The position numbers were made by a program, and so were the translations under genes. 64,000 bases of DNA from Branchiostoma floridae (Eukaryota > Chordata > Leptocardii > Amphioxiformes > Branchiostomatidae), in assembly GCF_000003815.2 (NCBI RefSeq), contig NW_023365693.1, forward strand, positions 148,309 through 212,308, written 5' to 3'. The notes under the pieces were generated by a model that was given only the letters and a program-made list of their open reading frames with translations, did not search any database and had not been told where the DNA came from. Positions 53,431 to 62,400 of this stretch are shown here, in pieces. Each line of letters opens with the position of its first letter. Positions within the stretch are counted from its first letter, which is position 1.

Positions 53431-56400
53431 AGATTGTCCCCCTCCTCCTTCTCCCCCTCCCCTCCCACCTGTTTCACCAGCTTCCCATCTGCCTCAAACA
53501 GGAAGATGCTTTGTTTGCCATAATCAGCTACAACAACCCTCCCATCCCTCTGTACTGCAAGGCCATAGGGGTCTGTGCAATATTCACCCAGTGGAAATGT
53601 GTTTATCAGTTGTCCTGATGGTTTAAATTTTTTCACTTCCTGCCCAGATCTCAACACTATGGTGCCATCAGTTTGAACTGCAACTGATCCAGGGCTTGTA
53701 CCAGTTGAAAATGAGAAGCTAAAGTTCCCATTCAGATCAAACATTTGAACACGGTGGTTATCAGTATCAGCCACATAAAGCCTGTCCCCCCTGACTGCTA
53801 CATCTATAGGCCTGTCAAACTGCCCCTGCTGGCTGCCCTTCTGCCCAAACCTCAGTACAGGGTTGTTACTGCCCACATCTACTATGGTAGGTTTAGGTTC
53901 CATGCTCTGCCATACAACATATCCTTGCTTACGAATGCTCCTTGTAGTTATCCCCACCGCATGCTTCCCTGATGTTTGTGGTGTCCAGACTGCTTCAAGT
54001 ACCCCCTCACTGATTCTGGTGGTGTCTAGTTTAGCAAAATCGTCCTCTGGAAAGGCAAAGTCCTGGCACATTTTTTGTTTCCTAGAATACTGAATCTCAT
54101 TAGGAGATAGTGACCACCCAGAGGGGATGGCTGTTTCAGGGATGACTGTGACTTGTGCTGTTGCCTCATAGCTGCCATGGATCGAATGATAGAATGGCTC
54201 TGTATCATCGACAATGATAGTAGTTGGCAGGCTTTCTATTGGGGGCTCTCTGAATCTAAAGTTTGCATAATGCTCTTCCAAACTCCCTGGACTACACCTG
54301 AATGTCTCCATATCACTCTTTAGGTCAAATGTTATTTGATAATCTAATCTCACATCTTTGAGCTCTCTATATAAGTGTTTAAGGTTGCCTTTTAGCTGCT
54401 CTTCAAGTTTAAGAATTTCTACATCATCAACAGTTACAAGGATATCTTCACAGAACTTAAGTCTTCTTTCACTAGATTTGGAAGTCTCCTCAAAATTCTT
54501 TCTTTTCTTCAGAAGAGAGTTTTGCAGTTTATCGCCCATCTGCTTCAGTTTGCTTGTCATTTCCTGCTCTTCTTTCTCCATTTTTGCTCTCAGCTGTGCA
54601 AAATGTTCCTGGATTTTCATCTTCTGTAGTTCATAGTTTGTTTTGGCACAGATCAGTTCTTTTCCAAGAATGTAGTCTGTTTCCTTCACTTTGTCCTGCG
54701 TTTCTGCAACCAATTTCTGTAGTTTAGTCTTCACCTGCTGCGCAGCATCACTGACCTCCTGTAGCTCATGGTCCTCTTCTGGTTGATGTTCAGTTGTGGC
54801 ACACTCTTGGCACACCAAGTCTGCACAGCCATACCCATGGCAGTAGAATGTTATGGGTTGGTTGTTGTGTTTGGGACAGTACTCTTTAGGGCTGTCAAGT
54901 CGTGTGATGTGATGGTTCTTCAGTGCTGGAATCTTGCCATGTCCTGTTATACAATTTTTGCAGAGGAACAAATGACAGTCCACACAACAACCCTCTACCC
55001 TGGCCCCTGATTCACACATCTGACACTGAGCATAAGCTTCTTTTACATTTTGTGAGGCTCTGTAATCTAGCATCTCTTTGATGTGGAAATTGGGAGAGAG
55101 ACTGCTGATACCTTTTCCCTGTAGGCTTACCTTGCGCCGACATTTAGGGCAGCTAAAGTCACTCTCATTTTTTCTCTTCCGCCATTTTTCCAAACACCTG
55201 GCGCAAAAGGTGTGGCCACAGGGCAGGACGCGAGGGTCTTCGTAGATGTTCTGGCAGATGTCACATGTCAGGAACTTGTCGTCAAACCCTTCTGGTGGGA
55301 AGTTTGCCGCAGTTGCCCCTGTCCCTAGTGCTGCAGCCTCTGCATAGCCTTCAAGGGGAAAGGAGAGTAGGAGTTGGGGGTATTAAAATTTTCATTATTT
55401 CATTTTTCTTAAAGAACAAACTTGCGAGACACCTTACGATTGTAGGCATAAGTAGGTTTCAACATTGTATTCATGTAACCATGCAAACTATTTCATGTTT
55501 TTTTACTATTCTCTTGTTGATATCAATATTCTTGTGCAACAAATACATTTAATGATTTTATTTGATTTTAGATATGAAATTTACCTTCAACAGAGACTGT
55601 TATCTCCTCCTCTCCTTCATCAGGGTCTGACAGGAGTTTCTTTGATGGAGTGGTCACGTCTTCTGTGTAGAAGGCAGGTTTGCTTGTAGTAACATCCGTA
55701 TCCGCCGAAGGGTCTTCATCTGAAAGAGTAATTTGGCTTACATTAAATAGACAACGTGTGTCAGCTTGTCAGTGCTGTTTACATCTATCACATTCAATAT
55801 TTCTATTCCATCAGTTTTGACATCATAGCTTGTCCTATGAACACCCTGACAGTCTCATTTGTCATTTGAGAACTTTATGACAGCAAATTGACAATGGAAA
55901 ATGATGAAGTCATATTGTACTGAGTTTACAAAAACAAATATATCTTTATCAAACCCTGAATACTATAGTTCACTCATAGACTATAGACTGTGATTCCTTG
56001 TTTGGTTTTAAGAAAAATCAAACCTTTGGCTGCATCTTCCATGTCATCAGTTTTCTTCAGACTGTCTTCAGATGACTCCAGTTGGTCCAAGTGCTTAGAT
56101 TCTGATGGGTTGTTTGTAGCTGCAGGAATTTCCACCACCACAACATCCTCATTGCCTGTAATAATCACAGTAAAAACTTCTGTATCTGTATCTGTATCTA
56201 ACTTAATTAATATCAGCTGTATTCATTGTCATGATTATAATACTGTAAATGCAATTAAGTTCGCAGGGATTTAATTTTAGTAGAAAATAGAGTGTTTGCG
56301 GTGGTTTTAAGTTCGCATTAGCACCGTATACTGTAGTCATAAAAAATGTTGTCATGGAAAAATGTTCGCAGTGGGTTTCAGTTGGTGTTGAAGCGGCCAC

Positions 56401-59400
56401 CGTGAAAACTGCGAACATAAACCACGAACATTTCTGCATTTACAGTAATCGTATTTGATTTCAAGTATTTCCAGTATATTATTAATATAATCCTTCCCCA
56501 GGGCCCCTAATTAAGTCCTCTCAGATTGATGATATATGACTCAGTCTTAGAATGAAACGTAATTCCACTCACCTCCTGAGGCTGTGGCCCCCTGCAGTTC
56601 CTCCACCATAGCCTGTGAAGGGTTCCTCACGCCGATGGCCAGGTTCATGTTCACCGCCCTCCCCTCGGCCGCAAACTCCGGCAGGAAGGTCTCCAGGAGA
56701 ACCTGCTGGAAGGTCCCGTCTCTGGCCATGCGGAGGAGTTTCAGTCGGTCCTCTTCTGTAGGAACCTCCAACTCCAACAGGATGCATCCGTCCCTGGCAT
56801 TTTTCAACTTGCAACGCACGCTGTTTTCTGACATCATTGTCGCGAACTGTTCTCGAATTTCTTTATCACCAAGTCTCTCAAAAATGTCCTCTTTTTCTTT
56901 TGGATTGATTCCGAGTTTGATGCAGGTTTTCACAAATGCTGCAGTGAAGGGACAGACAGTACAATCAATTTTGATACCCCTACCCCTGTCTGCCTGACCC
57001 CTAATGTCTAACTCTATGCACTACATGATTGCTTGACAGCTGTCAAACATTCTCTCTATATCATGTTAAGATAGATCATGATAAATGCAATTATTGTACT
57101 ACTAAATTAAATGTTAACAGTGACAGTTACTGATCTTTATTCGGCATATTCATGCCTAACATGGGCTAAATGCACTCAGTCATTAAATAACTTAAAGCAG
57201 AAATGTAGAAAAAATTTCATTCCATCCCTGACTCCTTGAAACATGTAAATTTCAAAACAAATGTTATTTTTTTCCATTACATGGTAGTCTTTAGATGGCG
57301 TACCTCAAACTATTATAGTATTATTAATTACATACTCCATGACACATTACTGTAAAAAGATAACTACAGTACTTACTGTCTTCCTGTGGGATCAGTTTCC
57401 CCATGATGTTGTTGTCCCCAATTTGCACGGCTTCACAGCCCTCTATATCCTTCTTGCTGTACAGGAGAACTGTTCCAGGCTTACGGATCACAAGTTGTGA
57501 GGGACTCACAGGGGCCGACGTTGCACCAACTAGACTGTTGTCAGTAATGTCGGCACTGATCACATTGCTTTGACCCAACTGTACTTGAGACGAGTTTGTC
57601 ACGTTTATGTTCTCCTGTATGATAACTTGATCAGGCTGCTCGATCACAATAGATCCTTCACCTTGCCCTGGATGCAGTGCAGGTAAAGTTGCCTCGACTG
57701 TTGCTGGGTTGTCAGAAGACACTTGTACGTTGTAGGCTGAGGACTGTTTGGCAACTTCCAATATGGCCGCCCCCTGTCTTTTTGTTGTTTTCGTCTCGGA
57801 CATTGATGCAAAACTAAAACTGTTGACTGGCGGCTTGCCTGTGACAGTCTCTGTTGTGCTTGGCATGGATACTGTTGATGGAGTTGTCCTGTCACCGTTC
57901 TCCCTGTTTTCATCAGAAAGGTCTGGCTTTGCTTCTGGTCTTCGCTTCTCCAGACTAGTAGTAACAAGTTCATTGTTCTTGGTAAACTTCCCCTTTCTCT
58001 TGCCATGATGATCGCTGTTGTTTTCTTGTGGATCCATATCTTCTAGCTCCTTTTTACAGCTCTAAGACATGTACTTTATATTTGAATACAGTACACAAAA
58101 AAGCTCTCGAAAATACAGCTGATAATCTGGAATACAACTGTGTGGACAGCCACTGTTACAGCACTGTAGTATACCTACATACACAGCAGGCTCGTCTTGG
58201 CACAAATTTGAGGTTTGGAAAGCACCTGCCTTATTTTGTCGCCTCTGTACAATGTCAGCCTGATTTAGTTACAACTGTGCCACACTGATTGGTTCAGAGT
58301 CATTGTTGAGTGAACAGTAGTCACCTGTTTATTTGCCCACTGATGGTGTACAATGTACAATGTAATTGTACACTCAGCCATCAATAGCTGGTCTGGCTAT
58401 GTGATCTACACAATTGTACTGTACACAATATTACATTGTAGTTGCAGCACTTGAATTTCACACCTTCAATGCAAAAGATTTAGGTATGGAGTATCCTTCA
58501 GTAAGCGGTAGAAAATTATTGATGTGAAAACAAATTTTTGTGGTGAATTTGAAGACTCTGAGGTGGGTCCCTGACAAAACTGTGAATTTGTAAACACCAA
58601 AAATATTCCAAGGCTGTGCCATACCTTGTAGACCTCAGGCTCTTATCACATCATCTCTTACAAAAAACTGTTCTCATGAGTCATATAGAGGTTGTTTTTT
58701 TACATACTGTCACTCATAGTTGTTACCTGTCATGTTAGGTTTAAGACAAGGATGAATTTGTACAATGTAATTGTGCACTCAGCTAGTATAGGTAGTCTGT
58801 CAATATGATCTGTTGTACATGTATCAAGTACCTTCCAGTTTGGTGCACTTGAGTTTAACTTTTATGCCATTTCTGTCCTGTGTATACAGAGTTCCAGCTC
58901 TGGACTTGGGCAAACTGGTGGACAATGACAACACGGTAAGCAAGTTCAGAGTTACTGTTGTAGCACAATCATACAAAATTTCAACAATTTATAAGAAAGT
59001 AACATGTAAATTTACTAATAAATGTTATCAGTTATGGCTTATAACTGGCTTATTAGTCATGCCATGTAAACTGATATTGTTGATACTATTGGGACATTGA
59101 AGTTTCTTTTACTATGTGATAGGCAACCAGCAAAGTCAAACCTAAGGAAGTGAGACACTGGTTGTGTAAAAGAAACCTCAATATCACATATTCTACAAAC
59201 CTGATTAAATTATTATGGGTAAAATCTTTAATCAATTTATATATCAATCAATAAATTGATCAATCAGTCAATGAATGAATGAATCAATTAATCAGTTTAT
59301 TCCCTCTATTATTTTACAGCTGACAAGGCCCCCTGACCCATATGCCCAGTACCCTACACTACACAGTCCTGGGACTGCTTCTACTGTCAGGTGTGTTGTC

Positions 59401-62400
59401 AACAAGCTTTGTCTTTTTTATAGATTCTGAACTATTACTGTAACAAGAATATTAAAAGACTGAAATCTGTATGAAAAATCATTTGTCAGTTTCTGGTTTT
59501 GTCATTGTCTGTAACATGTGCGTATGATACATGTAAAACTACCAACTTGAAGTTGAGAGTAACAGTTACAATAACTGTAACATTTTGAGACCGGCACACT
59601 TTTGCCAGTAGTATTGGGCTACAAGAGTTGAGGTCCTCACAGGGTTTCTCATGAGTTGATGTCAGCTAATATACATGTACATGTACATTATTCTATTTCC
59701 CTTTGTTTCCAGTTGGGGAACCCCCATCAACTCACCATTTGCTCTGCACTATCCCACTGGGAGAGCCAAGATGGTAAGAATTAACTAAGAAATATACTTG
59801 TTATGATGGAGGGGGGTGTAAACATGTCAGTTTTCAACAGACATTTTTAAAGATGTGATGTTGTTTTTCAGGCAATTTACTTTTATGTGAAAAGTTTTTG
59901 TTTTGTTTTGCTGTCATCCGTTCCTCAAAGTTCTTCAAGTTCTTGTAAACTTTTGCCTAATTGGTGCTGAGCAACATTCCAACATAGGGCCACACCGATT
60001 TAATTTCTTGGTTCACGGATTCGCTCGCTCCTATTTTTTGGGGAAAAAAAATAAAAATAAAAATGACCACTCAGCAAATTTTCACCATTAATGAAACCAT
60101 TCACCAACTTTCTGGTGTAGCAAATTGGCCTTTATATTATAAGCTCCTTAAAGTGTGGGTACAGGACCTGGTGCTGTTACTGTACAAAAGTAGTGTTTTT
60201 GTACTTTTTTCAAGCTGAAAACTTTTTTCTTTATGTTTTGGATTAGCCGTTACCTTTACCCCAACCATTTTACAATTTTTATTTTTATTTTTATTTCGCC
60301 CTTTCGCTCCATATTTTTTATGAAAAATCCGTGAACCAAGAAATTAAATTGGTGTGGCCTAGGTGCTGAATTGCCTTCCAATGGATATTTTAGCTATGAT
60401 GCCTTACCAAACCTACGGCATAGAGATGGCTTAATTGCTTGCAAACAATTGCTTGTTCTTCATGTCATTCATGGCTCCGTTCATCTTGCAGGGAGCCCAT
60501 GGCAAACCTGCTTCAGGGCGTGTCAAGGAAGAACCCAAGCAAAAGGTCTGAATAGATTTTATGTTATCTTTGACCCATTGAAAAAAGTAATTATACGTGT
60601 TCTCTGTGTTGCTAAAATGGGTACCATCCTTCATTGTAACTGCTGACTCAATCTTAAGCTGCAAAAATGGGCTCCTTGTATATTCAGATAATCATGCTGA
60701 CTCAGAGATAATTTTTATGAAAAACTCTCATGAAGTCTTATACCCACACAACCCCACCCCCAAAATGTAGAATTTTGCTGCAATCTTTCCTCTTATTCAG
60801 GACAACCTACCCTCTCCAAAGGGTAGCATAAGTTAAAACAGAGTTCCTTCATAATGCTGCATGTAGTCCACCTTTATCCGCTGGATAACCTAATAGGAAA
60901 ATTGGGGTACGGTTCATGCAGAACTGTTTGCAATGGATTTATGTTGGCTGTTTTTGTGGTGATGGCTGCCTTAATATTTAAATTAAATGAAATGGCTTAA
61001 ATGAACAGTATTTAGGGATACTGGGTCTAGGAAAAATTGCAATAGTTTCAAATATATCAGTTTGAAACCAGTCTGTCAATGTCATATCCCTAAATACTCA
61101 GTTTTTAAATACAGCAGATATAGCTAGGTTATCTTGCACATAAAGGTGACCTAGCTTTGATACTACTTATAAAAATGTTTTGCATAATATATATATATCT
61201 CCCCTGCAGACGGCATGGGATGACCCCCTGTCCCAGACAACCTGCCCTCCCCCGGGGAGAAGTACAAGGCAACCAGTTCACTCACTGATGGTCTAACCCA
61301 ATGGTTCTTTGAAATAATCTTGATGTTTTGTGTCTTTCTCCTCACAGACAGTGTGGGACGACCCCCCCAGTCCCAGACAACCTGCCCCCTCCACCCCTCT
61401 TGAGTACTAGGCCCAGTATAAAAGCATTTGTCCCTCTCCTTACTACATCATATTGTTCCTTTGATAACCGTATTTTGTTGCTCCCTTTTTTCTTCACAGG
61501 CAGTGGAATAAACCCTCTGTTCCAGACAAACTGCCCTCTGAAGAGAGTAGCACAAGGCATAACGGGTGCTATTGTACCATCACATAAAAGAATTCATTCT
61601 CCAATATTGTCTTAGACACCTTTTACCGATGCTGTATTGCTACATCTCTCTATTCACTTTAGATTTAGTATCATTTATGGCATCCGGTGGAATTATGAAT
61701 CGCAGAATTGTCGCCTGTTACATCTAGTAACTCAGTCTAACCAGAGTGTTCCTTTGATATTGAAAGTTTTGTGTCTTTTCCCCCCACAGACAGCTTGGGA
61801 CGACCCCCCAGTCCCAGACAACCTGCCCTCCCCCGGAGAGAAGTACAAGGCCCAGTACCGGCAGTACCAGCAGGAGAGGCAACAACAGGTGCAGGGGAAC
61901 GTACCACTCCACGGCGGGGGTGACGCCCAGGCAGGGCCCATACACTCTCCCAAGGCACCCGCAAATGGAGACACACAGTGAGATACAATGACTGTCTTAG
62001 ATATTGGATACTGAAAGACTTCATTCTATATCATTTGATACAACAATGTAGGTTTGCATTTTCTAGTAATGTTGCATCCATTTATCCAGAGGCTAGTCAT
62101 AAAAATTATGCTATTTGATTTGGCAGAATATAGTGGCTTCTCTGCTGTTCTGTCTGGGATCCTTGACAATCTTAATGTCTGGAATCGTCCAAATTTTGGA
62201 CGAGGGCGATGATTGGTCTGTACACATGAGCGAATTATGGAATGGGTTCAAGCTCTCGTTCAAACAGGCATTCCAATACCCGAAATGCCCTCCGTCCGCT
62301 TGTGGGAGGCCTGTTGTCTTCAAATAATCAATCTAGAACCCATTCCTTAATTTGCTCATTAACTGATGTTAGCACCAAACGGTTTGAATGTGCAAGTCTC

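Noticed and set aside
53190-53626. Plus-strand Pro/Ser/His/Ile-rich frames opposite the TRIM gene
   Set aside because: Antisense of the acidic triplet repeat in the TRIM coding exon.
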